A stretch of DNA of 35,017 nucleotides from Cudoniella acicularis (GCA_013054445.1 JAAMPI010000494.1:1-35017); one strand, 5' to 3'. Numbered from the stretch's first letter, positions 20,821 to 32,675 are shown. Numbers and translations: made by a program. Notes: generated from the letters alone by a model not told the origin.

Positions 20821-23800
20821 TTACTTCTTCACCTTCCCTTTACCCTTCGCGGTACCATTCGTAGCAACAGTCGAGCTCGCATTCGTGCTCTCCTTCCCCT
20901 TCGCCTCTCCATCTAAACTCAGGCCTAACCCTTCACCTTCCTTCTCAACCTTTCTCAGATCGGACGAACTAGATACGAATCCCATTTCCTTCCCAATATG
21001 CACACTCTTCATCTGTCTCTCAAGCTCCTCCGCTTTATCACCTAGAGCTCCCACCCTTCCAATACCCATTGGGCCTTCGCCGTTTGCAACAGCCTGTCTA
21101 GCCTTCTGCGCATTGGCTTGGGCCTGCTTGACTGGAACTAATTCTCGGACGAATCTCTGAGCTTCGTCACATCCTTCCATTACGAATTTAATGGCGAGGG
21201 TTGCGCGTTCTTTCAGGTACTCGTTATGGCCGTCGTACACGCAGCAGTTTAATAATGGCATGATACCGCCTTGATCCAAGAGCTGCTTCTGGACAATTGG
21301 GTTTCCTGGCCCGTTTCGGCGAGGGTTGGTAGGTGCAATGAGCGCAGTGAGGATGATGAGAATTTGGATCTTGATACCAGCCCAAGGGAATTTGTGTGGA
21401 GTATCGTGCATAGGTGGCACATTCGGTTGAGGCGAGGGATGAGAATTCTGATCGTCGTAGGGTCGCTCAATGACAGGCGTTGTAGAGCCGGATGGTGGCA
21501 TATTAGCTGGCCGGCGACTTGGACCAGGAATCTGTCGGTCATCAAGTGGTTTGCGAGCAACACCTGATTCAAGGGCCTTGAGTAAGGCGACAAGTTCGTA
21601 TACGCATTCCCATTCGATGAGAAGATGCCGCATCTCTGGAATTTCTGCTATGACCGAAATAAAATCTAGGTATTGGGATAGGCCATCCTTCGCACGTTCC
21701 ATATCCCATAAGTCGACAGGGAAGTCACTTGGATGGCTTTTGTTTTGTCGAATATGAGCCTGGGCCGCGATCAGAGCAAGGCAATCCGGAACCACGCGGC
21801 ATCGGAAATAATTATATAGAAAATGAATAAGTTTAGCGTCACGGTTGTAATCCTTTAGGTCGTCGTAGATAGGACTATCCTTTCGTGCTCGGAACATATA
21901 ATTAATAAGTCGAAGTAGTACTGTTTGAGCTGGTGAGACGATGTCTTTCAGGATTCGTAGCGAATTCCATGCGTAGGGTAAGAGGGCGTTGTGATGGAAG
22001 GATTCGATAATTTGAGCGGTAATTTGGAAGATAAATTGCTGATCCGTTTGTTCCCAGACTGCTATAAAGACCAGCATTTCTCGAAGCAAGTTCTTACCAC
22101 AGTCGAGAGCTAAGAACATCTTGCATCGTGTCTTCTGTAGGTTTTCTCCAGCCGGAGTAAGACCAGATCCCATAGAATCCACAATACAAGCTTTCACGGT
22201 CATGTGGAGCGCCTCGATTTGTTTCGTGTCCAGGATATTCGGAATTTCCGTCAATAAACCTCGCAACGGTCCTTCAGCGTAAGAATCATCGTCGTCCTCT
22301 TCTTCTTCCTCCTCTCCATCATCATCCTCGCCATTATCTTCTTGAATTGACCGGTCGTCAGCCTCATCTTGGTCATCGTTCCCATCTTCGTGCTGTTGAT
22401 CATAAGGTTCATCTCGCCCGTAATGATTATCATGCTCTTGCCCTCGAGGCATGTACCGATCCATAGCATTATCTTTGCACGATTCTGCTCGTCCCATGGC
22501 TCCTTCGACTGTCTCCATCGGTACAACCCAGCCATCATAATTCTGATCCCTCACTCGCTTCCACCAAACATCGATTTCATGAGATACTCGGGCATAGAGT
22601 CGGTCTTGCTCGTATTTGTCCTCCAAATCCGCTTTCCAAATGGGTGTAGTCGACTCCTCTACATTATCTCGATCTACTTCACCCAGTGGCGAGGGTAATG
22701 GCCCGGCATTGTGTCCAGCGGCAATCTCGGCCTCGTATTTTGCCAATAGTTCTGCTGCTAATGGATCCTTTTTGTTGTGCCGTCGTAGCCAATTCTTGAC
22801 TTCCTCGAACACCTTCTCCACATTCAGTTCGTCCGGCGGAAGCTCATGGATGGCGTCGTTTCGTAAATCATTATCAAACAACATCTCGAACCAAAAAGAC
22901 ATTTTAAAGCGGTCGTTGCCCATCGTCCAATTATGCGTATGCTGTAGACAGGTAACCAAGAGCTTCTTATCTGCATTCATATTAGCACCCCTCCACCCAA
23001 ACTATTGTAAATGCAAACTCACAAAGCTCTGTAATTTCCAGCAACCTAACTCTGTCCGTTTCCGTGACATTTTCCCCATCATAACCCTTACTGGTAACAT
23101 TGACACAAAGGATAATCAACCTATGTAGCTCTTTATCAAACTGCACTGCCGCACAAATCTCCTGTGCAGTTTCCTTGATCGCCAGCATATTCCGACTAAT
23201 AACCAGCAAATTATTCAAGTAATGTAAATCCTCCCTCAATAAATCGTAATGCTTGAGAATAAGAGCCGCAGATTCAGGGACATCAAGGCCACTGGGGACG
23301 CCTGCATCGGTATGCTGTTCGCGGAGGGAGCGAGAAATGAGGAGGGGGACGGCGAGGGCGAATATTCGTTGGAGTCGCATCCAAATATCGACATTCTTAG
23401 CAAGATGCTCCCTATTCGTAAACCCAAATCAGCATTCACCCCAACAACTCACAGCACTTCCAGGGCCTCAGGAAACCCTACCTCACATCCGCCTTATTCA
23501 AACTCCTATCCAGAGTCTGCGCGATCATCTTCTTCGCCGCCTCCATACTCTTATATCCCATGAGCCTTGGTTTCTCATAATGCCCCTCCAGCACAATCAG
23601 CGCCGCGCAGAAGCAGCTCTCCTCAATCGTCTGCGTGTTTGCCACATCCTGGAAATCCATGCCGGCGCTGCTGGCCACCGTGGGGCTGCCTAGAGGAGGG
23701 GTATAGGGCAGGATAACTTCGCGATTCGTGCGGAAGGTTTGTGAGTCTTCATCCCACCAGGTCGCGATGGGCACTTTGCATTTGGTGCAGATGTAGGACT

Positions 23801-23846
23801 TGTCGCGCACATCGGGGAGTGGGTGGCCACATTGTGTGCAATACAT
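20821..23846 (-). CDS. Ataxin-10/Ctr86-like protein with N-terminal zinc ribbon, 967 aa
   Basis: Exons are 23482-23846, 23023-23411 and 20821-22970, phases 2 and 1. Branch sites GCTGAT and GCTAAT precede the two acceptors. Residues 1-25 form a zinc ribbon (Cys3, Cys6, Cys20, Cys23; CxxC-13-CxxC). From about residue 60 the protein is armadillo-like and helical, with LNNLLVISRNMLAIKE typical of the Ataxin-10 N-terminal half. A long acidic Asp/Glu block sits mid-protein (22260-22400 on the plus strand). The Ataxin-10 domain near the C-terminus reads GHNEYLKERATLAIKFVMEG followed by AQRFVREL. The tail is Lys/Gly-rich. Yeast Ctr86 and animal ataxin-10 belong to this family, which is linked to cytokinesis and, by name, copper transport. 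The zinc ribbon is continuous in frame with the helical part, but I cannot tell whether it is usual in fungal orthologues. Confidence 0.87.
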
Positions 23847-24355
23847 GGTGGTGGTTGTGATAGTTTTTGTGCTCGATGTGGGGAAGTTTTGAGGTGGGAA
23901 GCAGCAGTCGCTTAAAGTTGCTAGAAAGGTGGGGACCCTGGCTATGTAAAAGGGATGAAAAAGAAGATAGTTTTAAGTTTCAGTTCAAGAAGAAATACGT
24001 CCTGAATTCCTCCTACCTTAGGTATTCGGAGAGATATTCTCTGATTATCAATTTCGGGCCTAATGGACACTGAAATTTTCAGATATAGATAAGTCAGAAC
24101 CAGGCAGCAAAGTGGCAAGATCTAAAAGCCAGGTGACTTCAGTATGTACATTATACTTTAATTTATACTTGGTACAGGCACACTGCAGTATGTCTTTCCT
24201 TCGGTACGAGTTTCGTCAGCCATGTCTGCGTTGCGACCTTCAGTCATCGTTGCTGGTCAAAACAGCCACCAGCCACCAGCCGATACATATTGATACAAAT
24301 GTCTTGAGCCCGGCCACCCACCCAATCCAAACTTTTCCCCGCCGTCAATTTCTAA
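23847..24355. other. Intergenic between co-directional reverse-strand genes
   Basis: Promoter of the Ataxin-10-like gene and 3' flank of the Mam3-like gene. The forward open frames here are shadows without recognisable product. Confidence 0.6.
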
Positions 24356-26769
24356 TCACTGAGCAGGTTCGCCGTTACTCGGGCCTTCCTCACTACTCTT
24401 GGCACTCTTCCTCTTGTGGCGATTTCGTCTCCGTTTTTTCTTTCCCCCCTCGCTCCTGTGGGCTTCCGAGTGATCTTCATCTACATCGCCATAATCTCCG
24501 TTTGTTGGTATGGTTGGAGAAGTCTTCTCGGCTCTCCTTCCCTGACTCTCTCCCTCGCCTGAGCTGCTATTCGTCTCAAGAACAACTTTTCGAACCCCTC
24601 CAGAGTCAACTATATTTTCTGTGATATTACCGCTTCGAGCAGCACCTCGCTTGCGTCGTACCAGACTATGACCTGAATGAAGAGAGCCAAGTGTATCTGT
24701 ACTCTGGTTGCTGTGGCTTGTGTTATGTCTCGAGAGTTCCGTTCGTCGTGGTGACCCGGGTTCCTTGCTCATTGATGAAGGCCTTTCATTTTCGGCTAGT
24801 CCATCAGTATACATTTGATCCCGGCCATTGGATTTATGCGACCTTGATGATTCCGGGCGATCAAAAGAACCATAACCTTGTTGCACTGCTTGAACACCGT
24901 CTTTCGCATCTTTACCTGCCGACCAGAGGAGACCTTCGCCCTCTCCACCTTGCGGAGCAGGGTCATCTTGGTAATGGTCTTCTATTGAGTCATGGGGATG
25001 AACGGAGTCTTGCCGGGAAGCAGTGGGAGTTGGGCCAGCAGTCTTGATTTTAACGGTTTGGTATCGTGTCGTCTTTGGCCGACTGGCTAAATTTGAAGGC
25101 CCGAGATGTTTGAGATGCTCCCGCATGTCGTGCATGTTTCCGCGCACCGTAACATTTTTGCCATCGGCGCCGCTTGAATTTCTCCGAAGAAATGTGGCCT
25201 TGGGGCTAGTAGAATAGTTGATAGGGCTGTTGCTTCGCTGATCTCCGTTTGCGACATGCTTGGCAATTGGCAAGCCTTGATCCTCACTTAGGTCAATTAG
25301 GTGTTCTTCTGGTGCCGTCAAGGCTGTGTTATCTGGATTGCCGACGATATGGCCCTTTTGGATGCGTGCCTTGGGAGCTGGTTGGATTCGGCGAATGGCT
25401 TTGTGAACATCAATGTAAACGTCGGATTCATCGATAATTTCCCTAATTTGTCAGTAAGTAATTCGGGAAAGGACAGAAATGTGACTTACTCGCCAATTAG
25501 TTCCTCGATGACATCCTCTAAGGTAACGACTCCAATGGCACCGTAATTTTCGCCAGGGTATTCCGAAACAAGGACCATATGTGACTTTCCTTCTTGAAAG
25601 AAGTTAACAATATCGAGGCAGCTGGTCTCTGGGCGGGTTTCTGGGAGGGTAGCAAGCGCGAACTCGCTGACCTTCTTGCAATCCTCAGGGTCGTACGTGA
25701 TGAGAATCTTAACCAAGAGCATACCAACAAAATTCTGCTCATTTCCAGGCTCGTAAATGGGAATCCGGGAGTAGCCTGCACCGAGAATAATATCCATGGT
25801 CGCCTCATCGAGAACGGTATCCGCAGACATTGTAAAGACATCTTCCATAGGTGTCATGATGTCGCCCACAGCCTTCTCTTTCAGATCGAGCACCGCACTA
25901 ATAATTGTAACTTCATCTTGATTAAGTCGCTCCGTAGGAACAGATCCCAATGTCTTGTGAAGAGTTACCAATGTCTTCAAGCCTGATTTCTTGTAGATTG
26001 AGCCGTGGTCTTCGCCCAGAACATAATCGAGGAGCTTCGCAGTAGGCCAACCAATGGGTGCTAGAATCCACATGAGGGTAACGACGAAGGGGTACATCCA
26101 AGCACCAATAGCCAAACCATACCGGGCACAGACAGCCTGGGGAATGATTTCTCCGAAGATGACTATTTCAAGTCAGTATGATCCTTCTTAGTTTGAAGTC
26201 GTCCATACCAATCAAGCCTGTGCTACCAATAACCGCAGGCCATCCTCCTCCGAGAGAACGATCGAGTACGATGGGCAATGTTTCGTTGACAATGACGTTG
26301 GATAGAAGTAATGTGACGAGTACCCAATGTTTTCCTTTTTGCATCAATGACAAAACCTTTTGTGCGTTCCATTGTTCCTTGCCTTCACTCGAGGTGGCAA
26401 TCACTTGAAGATGAATGCTGTCTTGTCCCATATAGCTACGCGGTGCTTGATTAGCATATGAAAAGACATTATTTCGAATGTTGGCACTCACGCAATGGTC
26501 AATCCAGCAAAAGCCCCTCCAAGCAAAACCAGAACAGCCGCAACAGCCAAGTATAGCCACAAGCTTGGATCCTCTGTGTCATTTAGGGTGTCTTTTTCGT
26601 TTGTCGCAAGTCCCAAGAGGCCCATTACTGGAGCGGCAGAAACGTAGGAAGCTTGGGTGAGGCCGAGGAAGAAGACCTTTGCAAGGCCGAGAATTGCAGG
26701 TCGCGTCGTGCCATAGCCATTGAAGTTGCTCCGTCCATCTGCGATTGCAAGTTTCGAGCTCATCGCCAT
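24356..26769 (-). CDS. mam3: Mam3/CNNM-type DUF21-CBS membrane protein, 754 aa
   Basis: Exons are 26492-26769, 26209-26435, 25490-26162 and 24356-25442, with introns of 46-56 nt and consistent phases (2, 1, 2). A hydrophobic N-terminal segment (about residues 25-50) is followed by the DUF21 (CNNM) transmembrane domain: [20 protein letters not shown], then [18 protein letters not shown] and [16 protein letters not shown] pair of CBS domains follows ([11 protein letters not shown], then [10 protein letters not shown] and [20 protein letters not shown]). The last 350 residues are disordered, Ser-rich and end in a Lys/Arg-rich patch. In yeast, Mam3 is a vacuolar-membrane protein whose loss alters manganese/metal resistance and mitochondrial form. 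CNNM relatives act in magnesium transport. Vacuolar metal homeostasis is the likely role. Two start ATGs lie two codons apart (26769 and 26763). Confidence 0.94.
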
Positions 26770-27939
26770 CTACCACTCTCCAGTCACCACCGCAGCGATA
26801 ATGGTTTGACTGATCCCAAGGTTTTGTGTTCTGTCGTTCGGTAGCGTCGAATTGTTTGGAGGACAAAGGATGTACCCAGCGAGAGGGAATGGTTCGCAAC
26901 GTGCAAAAGAAAGGTCCTGGGCAAGAATTGACGTTAGATCATAAGTGGTGGTTCTATGCGGGGTGCAGAAGAAGGGTTTGGGGCCCACACCTGCGCAAAG
27001 AATGGCGGCGGGCGGATCACCACTCTGCACTTGCTAGAAACTCGAGGTGCGAGTCAACGCAAAGCCAGGCCTTGGCAGAGAAATGACGAGTTGATGATAG
27101 ATACCCGCCCGTCCGCTAAAACCTGCTAACGGAGCTGCCACGGCACGTGCCTAGTACAATACTAAAGGAGGAAGAACAAGCGCCGTGGTGGTAAAGGCTT
27201 GAAAGAGCTTTAGACGTTGTCAATAAATGAACATATAATAGGAAATCCAAACATCCGATCCATTGAGGCATTTTTATACCTCGTTCTGGGTACATTTTAG
27301 ATGTCCATGTCGTGGGCCTACACCCTGGTAAAAATGATAAGAGAGATAGAGGTGGCTGCATAATTACTTCAGCAACACCTGCTTTTCAACAACACAGCAT
27401 GATACTTCTCACGCTCAATCCTCGCCAAGGGGGGACAAACATATCATCAGCAACTTCTGCCAAATGAAGAGAAGAAGAAGAGAAAGGCGGTAAAGAAGCC
27501 AAAAGGAGGTCTACCTTTTTATGTCTAGCCAAGGCCCCGCAAGGATATTTGTGTGTGGGACAAGTGTCTTGGAGAACTGTGTAATGTTTCGCAAACCTGC
27601 ATTCGTGTAGAATATACCCACTCACATCGGCTTTACGATCCCGTTTCGTTTTCTTTTCACCGAGACGTTCCGATCAAAGTGTTCAGTCCAATCCTTGTGC
27701 TCTTTTCGTCGTTGTCACACGTGACTTTTAGCCACATGATCTAGTTTTTCGATCTCATGACTTATTGCTTTATATGTGTTATATCTATCCATCGTGTGCT
27801 TGATAGAACTCATGTTTCTTGACTAAAAAGGGCAGATTCTTCGCATGAAATTTTACCACCAAAGAGGGTATTAATAGTTTCTCTCTCAATGAAAGGTTTC
27901 TATATGTTTCAAAAATCTCAATCATGTTTCGTATCATGT
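26770..27939. other. Long intergenic region upstream of the Mam3-like gene
   Basis: About 1.2 kb with no supported gene. The first 300 bases are probably 5' leader and promoter. A perfect palindrome with a CACGTG core sits at 27142-27151, and another CACGTG near 27718. The remaining reverse-strand open frames have no family signal. Confidence 0.55.
27142..27151. promoter_or_regulatory. E-box palindrome GGCACGTGCC
   Basis: A perfect 10-bp palindrome with CACGTG core, the binding site type of bHLH factors such as Cbf1 and Pho4. It is about 375 bases upstream of the Mam3-like start codon. Regulation of that gene is inferred from position only. Confidence 0.3.
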
Positions 27940-28437
27940 CTAAAAAGAATACGCCCCCATGTAATACTGTTGTTGCCTTAGACCCCGGGCTATCGTTACG
28001 TCGTAACGTCTTGCCTGCCTCAGCCGCCACTCCCTACGCAATTCCCAGCTATTATCCAGCTCGTTTCCGGTTCTGTCATATTCCTCAATGACCTCTTTAT
28101 GCACTCTGATTGGAAGACCTGGAGTTCCCCATATCTCTTTAAAAGTAGAATTTCTACTTTTTATGGAATCAAGGGCCCTTGATTGAAGTGAATGAATTCG
28201 AGCCCATAAGTTGCTACTTCGTTCTTGCTGTCGGTTCCTGCGCTCGCACCACTGTTTTTCTAATTCGTGGGAAGTAGGCACTCCACAAAACGGACCTTTT
28301 TGAGCTCTAATTCGTCGAGCTTCGTGGATCTTGTTGGAGGTAAGGGTATAACCGTAGTACGCGGTATATAGTATATAGAAGATATATCTATATAGTCGTC
28401 GGTAGGCGGCTAAGGTGTAGGCGGAAGAAGAGTCGAC
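27940..28437 (-). pseudogene. Start-less gene remnant next to an LTR
   Basis: An open frame of about 165 codons on the reverse strand, without any usable ATG. It ends in TAG at 27940 and runs up to the LTR border. The part from about 28340 down reads like a charged helical protein (SNKIHEARRIRAQKG, SHELEKQWCERRNRQ, WELRREWRLRQ), which is unlike random AT-rich sequence. Upstream of it is a low-complexity TA-rich patch. I do not recognise a family. It could be the last exon of a gene whose 5' part was lost, perhaps when the LTR element inserted. Confidence 0.35.
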
Positions 28438-28718
28438 TGTTAGGTCGAGAGTGATTCAAGTATAGAGAATAATAATATGAATTTGACTTAAAGACTTATC
28501 TATCTACAAAGGGGTGAGCGGACTATATATACTACAAGTGTAGTTACTAGAAGCTTCTATAACTTAGAAATCAACGCTTAGAAATCAACGCTTATAAATC
28601 AACGCTTATAAATCAAAGCTTATAAATCAAAGCTTATAAATCAAAGAACAACCTAGAAGATTCTAGTAAGGTTTAAACCTTAAGCCTAGAATAGTGCTTA
28701 TTACCTAATAATGTAACA
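28438..28718 (-). mobile_element. Solo LTR (281 bp)
   Basis: Bounded by TGTTA at 28438 and TAACA at 28714-28718, the 5'-TG..CA-3' inverted ends of LTR retrotransposons. Read on the reverse strand, it has a TATATATA promoter-like stretch (near 28525) downstream of a tandem-repeat-bearing U3 and ends in an AT-rich U5. No gag/pol coding sequence or second LTR is in the window, so it is a solo LTR. The five bases on either side (TCGAC and GAGAT) do not match, so the target-site duplication is lost or mutated. Confidence 0.6.
28563..28646. repeat. 14-bp tandem repeat, six units, inside the LTR
   Basis: Units are CTTAGAAATCAACG (two), CTTATAAATCAACG (one) and CTTATAAATCAAAG (three), a graded series showing stepwise spread of single-base variants. 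It lies in the U3 side of the LTR, upstream of its TATA-like box. Repeats there often carry enhancer function in retroelements, but that is inference. Confidence 0.85.
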
Positions 28719-29583
28719 GAGATGAAGATGAGAGGTGGGATGTGGTATCTTATCGCCGCGGGTTGTTATTTGACCTGCGGTTGGTTTTATGCCGTAAGTC
28801 GAAATTTGGTAAAATGGGAAGGGAGAGTGCTAATATTACGTAGTCTAGATGGCCAGAATGCTGGAAACCAGGTGGGTTCGATGTATGGGGTCATTCGCAT
28901 CAGTGGTTTCATGTTTTTGGGACAGTGGGCATGATTTTTCAATTGAGGGGGTTTATAGAGGCGTGGGAATATTGTGTGGGAGCCGGGAATGGGCTATGTT
29001 GATTTATTACCTAGTAAGTTGATTAATATGGTGGTCAGTTAAAGATTAGTCCATCAGTCTTTGCCTATCATTTTGACTCGTCGAAAGTCATTTCACGAAA
29101 TCTCCTCTAGTTTTCTCTACTATCGACCGCGTTCCATGATGCCAGTTTTTACCCATTGCAAAAGCCCCCCAAAAAGGGGGGAAGGGGGTTCTTATAATAC
29201 TCTGTCAGATAATGGTTGTGTTGCTTTGATATTTTAATTTGTGGTTTCTTTGATCATTTAAAGTGTTGTTGAAAATCCTAGTGTAGCAATAGCAAGATAT
29301 TTATAGGCTGAAACTTTGCAGTGCCCACTGCAAACCCCTCAAATGTGGCGTACAAGTGAAATTTTTAGCAACTCCTGTGGGGCTTTACAGGCCCAGCCAC
29401 TGCTGACCGTGCCTATTTCTAGAATACCACTGGCCTCGCACAGGAATTCTAGCTCATCAACACTAATGTTTAGCGGGGTCTCACCCCGTAATCTTCAACA
29501 CTTCTCCACCTCCACCACTCGAGTACCATTGTCATCAATCAGCCAGGCACGGCCTCCACTTTGTAACGATACGCTCAGACAGC
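28719..29583. other. Intergenic with homopolymer-rich patch
   Basis: No supported gene. A C/A/G homopolymer patch lies at 29165-29190. A 70-codon forward frame at 28722 has a hydrophobic stretch but no other support. The last 100 bases are leader-like and lead to the F-box gene. Confidence 0.5.
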
Positions 29584-31061
29584 ATGTCCAAATTAACCTC
29601 TCTCCCACCGGAAATCCTTTGTCTCATCTTCGCAGCTATTCAGAATGCCAGCTCCTGCCCCCGCTATGTCCTAAATCCACTCCGCATAGATGCCATTCTA
29701 GCGGAGGTGAAAGATCAACCAAAAGACGTCGAAAACTCGAACCCAGAAGAAGATAGCAGGCCCCACGCAAGTTGGACGCTCAAAGACGGTGGACCACTCT
29801 CTCTGGCATCCACTTGTAAGTCGCTTCGCTCGATCTATTTCTCCCGCGCGGTTGCCTCGAATTTAATTCTCGAGATTCCCGATGCAAATCAAGGTGATTA
29901 TTTTGAAAGAGAGCATTTTTATGACTTCTGGGATGACAAAGAGAGCAATGGGAATCTTTTGGCGCGTCTGCGACAGTTGAAAGATAGATTGAGGGAAAGA
30001 GGAAAGAGCTTAACAAGATTTAGGCTGGATTCGAAGTGGGATGCCTGGGATTATAACGTTAAATGCCTCAATATGGAGGTGTGGGCGGGGATTTTGAGAA
30101 ACGTCAGTGAGGTATTTGGGGATGAGCTGACGGTCGTGATTTGTTGCCAAGGTGAGGGAGTCGAGAACGAGTTAAGGCAATACGCACCCAAGAAGATCAG
30201 AGAGTTAGAAAAATAGGACGAAGCTTCGGTGGAGGATCGATGCCAAATTCAACAATCGGCAACTCCAAAAGCGCAAAAACTTCCAAAATTACAACTCCTC
30301 GAGTAAGTACTCTCCGTACTCCACGAGCGCCGATCCCACGGCCACATCCCAAGCCTCAACCCCTACCCGAACCACCAGCAAGATCTGATCTATCGAACTC
30401 TTCACCACTTTCTCTACATCTCTATTTCGGCGTAAAACAACACAGAGCCGATATCCTAATGGGCTGTGCTCTCTCCATGTTCGCAAGTAAGAACCTTCAA
30501 TCCCTCTACTACTCATCCGATCCCGGTAACCTCCACCTCGTTGGCAACGGTCGACGTCCAGCAACGGGTCACGAACTCTACGAAATCAGAGATCCTTACT
30601 TCCTAGGAAACCCATGGAGGCACCTACTACCTTCTAAAAGCTCGGCATGCGAGACTCTTGAGAATATAACTCTCGATTGCTCGCTCTTTTGGTCCGAGCT
30701 AGCATTTTGCTTATCCCATTTATACCGATTGAAACACCTCGACTGCGAGCTAGCTCTTCTACATACAGAACATATTTACCCGAACTCACTCGAACGGAAA
30801 GAAGAAGCGGGAGGAAGAATTTTGGAAACGTGTTTGAATAGCGAGGAAGTGACTAAAAAAGAGAGGGGTTTGAAGAAGAATAAGGATAAGAGATGGATTG
30901 ATATTAAAAAGGAAGGGATTGTGTTGCCGAAAGTAGAGCCGGAAGTGCTTATCATGCCGGACCTGGCTTCAAGCAGCCCGTTGTCGAGGTTTTCAACTGT
31001 AGATATGAAGGTTTGTTTGCAGGTTGGGAAGAAAAGGATTATGAGGTCGAAGAAGGGGTGA
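29584..31061 (+). CDS. F-box domain protein, 470 aa, two exons
   Basis: Exons are 29584-30151 and 30217-31061, joined by a 65-nt GTGAGG..ATAG intron in phase 1. The N-terminus (residues 3-20) is an F-box start, LTSLPPEILCLIFAAI, followed after an insertion by LASTCKSLRSIYFSRAV, which completes the domain. F-box proteins bind Skp1 and present targets to SCF ubiquitin ligases. After a Pro/Arg-rich linker (around 30300-30390) the second exon has leucine-patterned segments (SLHLYFG, NLQSLYYSSD, TLENITLDC, LYRLKHLDCEL), like the degenerate LRR-type substrate domains of fungal F-box proteins. The target is unknown. Another GTAAGT at 30303 was not used because the frame stays open and no fitting acceptor follows. 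Many such F-box genes are lineage-specific. Confidence 0.8.
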
Positions 31062-31331
31062 GGTGCAAAAATTTTTCAGATTTCAATAACTTTGCGGGCG
31101 AACGAAAGGACGTTTAACTCCGTTGATTAGCGAAATCCTCGTGGCTTATGTCACCTCAGCGAAGGCCTTGATTGTGTGGAACGCTTTATTCAACCCGAAA
31201 ATACCCTTCTATCGCAAACCGATGATCACCCAACGAGCAGTCATGATCTCTACTGCAGATAACAAATTGTAGCACAAGAATCATTTTTTTAACTGCTGAT
31301 GGCGGGAACAAAGCTAACATCTTGAGGACAA

Positions 31332-31385
<54 letters not shown>
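31332..31385. repeat. Compound dinucleotide microsatellite (AC)7(AT)20
   Basis: Seven AC units followed directly by twenty AT units, uninterrupted. It is likely length-polymorphic between isolates. Confidence 0.95.
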
Positions 31386-31388
<3 letters not shown>

Positions 31389-32514
31389 GTGGGGAGTTGT
31401 CGAACCAAGCGAGGTTTTGCCAGCGCCACGCAACTCGCTCTCTTGGAAGAGCCACCTTCTTATTAAACTTCGGCTCGAAGCCCGGTTGAATGAATTTGAC
31501 ATTTGTTATGTTTCCGCTCAGGTTTCGTTTCCCAACGCCAAGGAAGGATCCCACGAACCATAAATCTGTAATTCAAAGACTTAGAGTCATTTTGGCATCT
31601 TGGCTCAATAAAAATACATGAAATGGTAGCTGGAGAATCTGTCCTTTATATGTCATGATTTGGGATCCCCACATTGATACTCCAGAAATTGAATGTTCCT
31701 CCTATTGCTCTGCTTCTTTTTTTCTCTAAGCTCGAATTCGACTCTAAGGAGGAGACGGAGGCTAGTACCAAATAGACAATGCAAGTTGCGAAAACACTTC
31801 CAAGCCGAGTGCTTCGAACGTTCATAGCCTCACTACTCAACATAAATAGGATTTGGGAATTGCGGTCCAGGTATTGATACATATTTCTTGGGTACTCTCT
31901 CAATATCCCCTCGCTCCTCAGAAGTGATCTCCGCGTAAATGGTCATAAAAAAAACAAAATGGTGATAATAATTGCCAACATAGGTGTACCAATCAACTGT
32001 TATCTTCAGGGCCTAAATCAAGGGATATATCGGGCTAAATTTTAGTGTCTGGTTTGGGATGAAGAGTAGTCTTGCGAAGTTAAATGCGAAAAGAAAGCAG
32101 ATAAGGCAAGGGTGAGACTCTGGTAGACACCGGGTATTTAATTGCTTCTTAATCAAAATTTGAAGTCGAATTAAGGCTACGTTTCGGATTTCTAGGACTT
32201 TTTTCCATGTTGACTTCTACCGACACGCATCTCAAATCAATACTTAGCTAAAAACAAATAAAAATTACACAGCATTATATAAAATGTACATAAAAAGACA
32301 TAATTTTAATAAAAAAATCTGCTTCTCTTTTCTAAACTGAGGTTCTGTTGTTAGGAATTGTCCGCTTAGCTCTTCCCTTCCGCGAATAACTTCACAAAAC
32401 TCGCCCTACTCTTCGCTTAATGGCAAAACTACTTCACGAAAAAGACAAAACAAAAAACTATAACAAAAAAAAAAACCCCTAAAATTTTTTTTATCCCACC
32501 GACAAAAGAGGTTC

Positions 32515-32675
32515 CCACAACCCCCTGAAGGGATATTGTGGTCAATCCTCCCCCCAGACAACACAGTCGTGTAGTGGTGTCTGAGGCCGCGCCCCTCTCA
32601 CTCCGTACTCCCGATGGTTAATGCACGGCTAGTGTAACATCCCCGAGGATCTTTGGTTACAAGTAATCATTGGGG
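32515..32675. other. Cluster of hairpin-forming inverted repeats
   Basis: Three inverted repeats lie close together: CCACAA/TTGTGG at 32515-32541, CAGACAACAC/GTGGTGTCTG at 32555-32583 (one mismatch), and nested CCCC/GGGG with GGTTAC/GTAATC at 32641-32675. The island is more GC-rich than its surroundings. It could be a structured RNA or an element remnant. I could not match it to tRNA, 5S, U1-U6, SRP or RNase P signatures. Confidence 0.3.

Noticed and set aside
17936..28646. CRISPR-like appearance of the 15-bp and 14-bp tandem arrays
   Set aside because: The units are head-to-tail with no spacers, and the DNA is clearly fungal.
28722..28934. 70-codon forward frame with a hydrophobic stretch
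   Set aside because: It has no family pattern, sits beside an LTR in AT-rich sequence, and is not supported by splice sites or leader.
30303..30410. GTAAGT inside the F-box gene as an intron donor
   Set aside because: The reading frame stays open through it and the sequence remains Pro/Arg linker-like; no acceptor with branch site and correct phase follows.
31395..31490. tRNA-like T-loop words (GGTTCGACAA, CTTCGAGCC)
   Set aside because: No matching acceptor stem, anticodon arm or D-arm could be folded around them on either strand.
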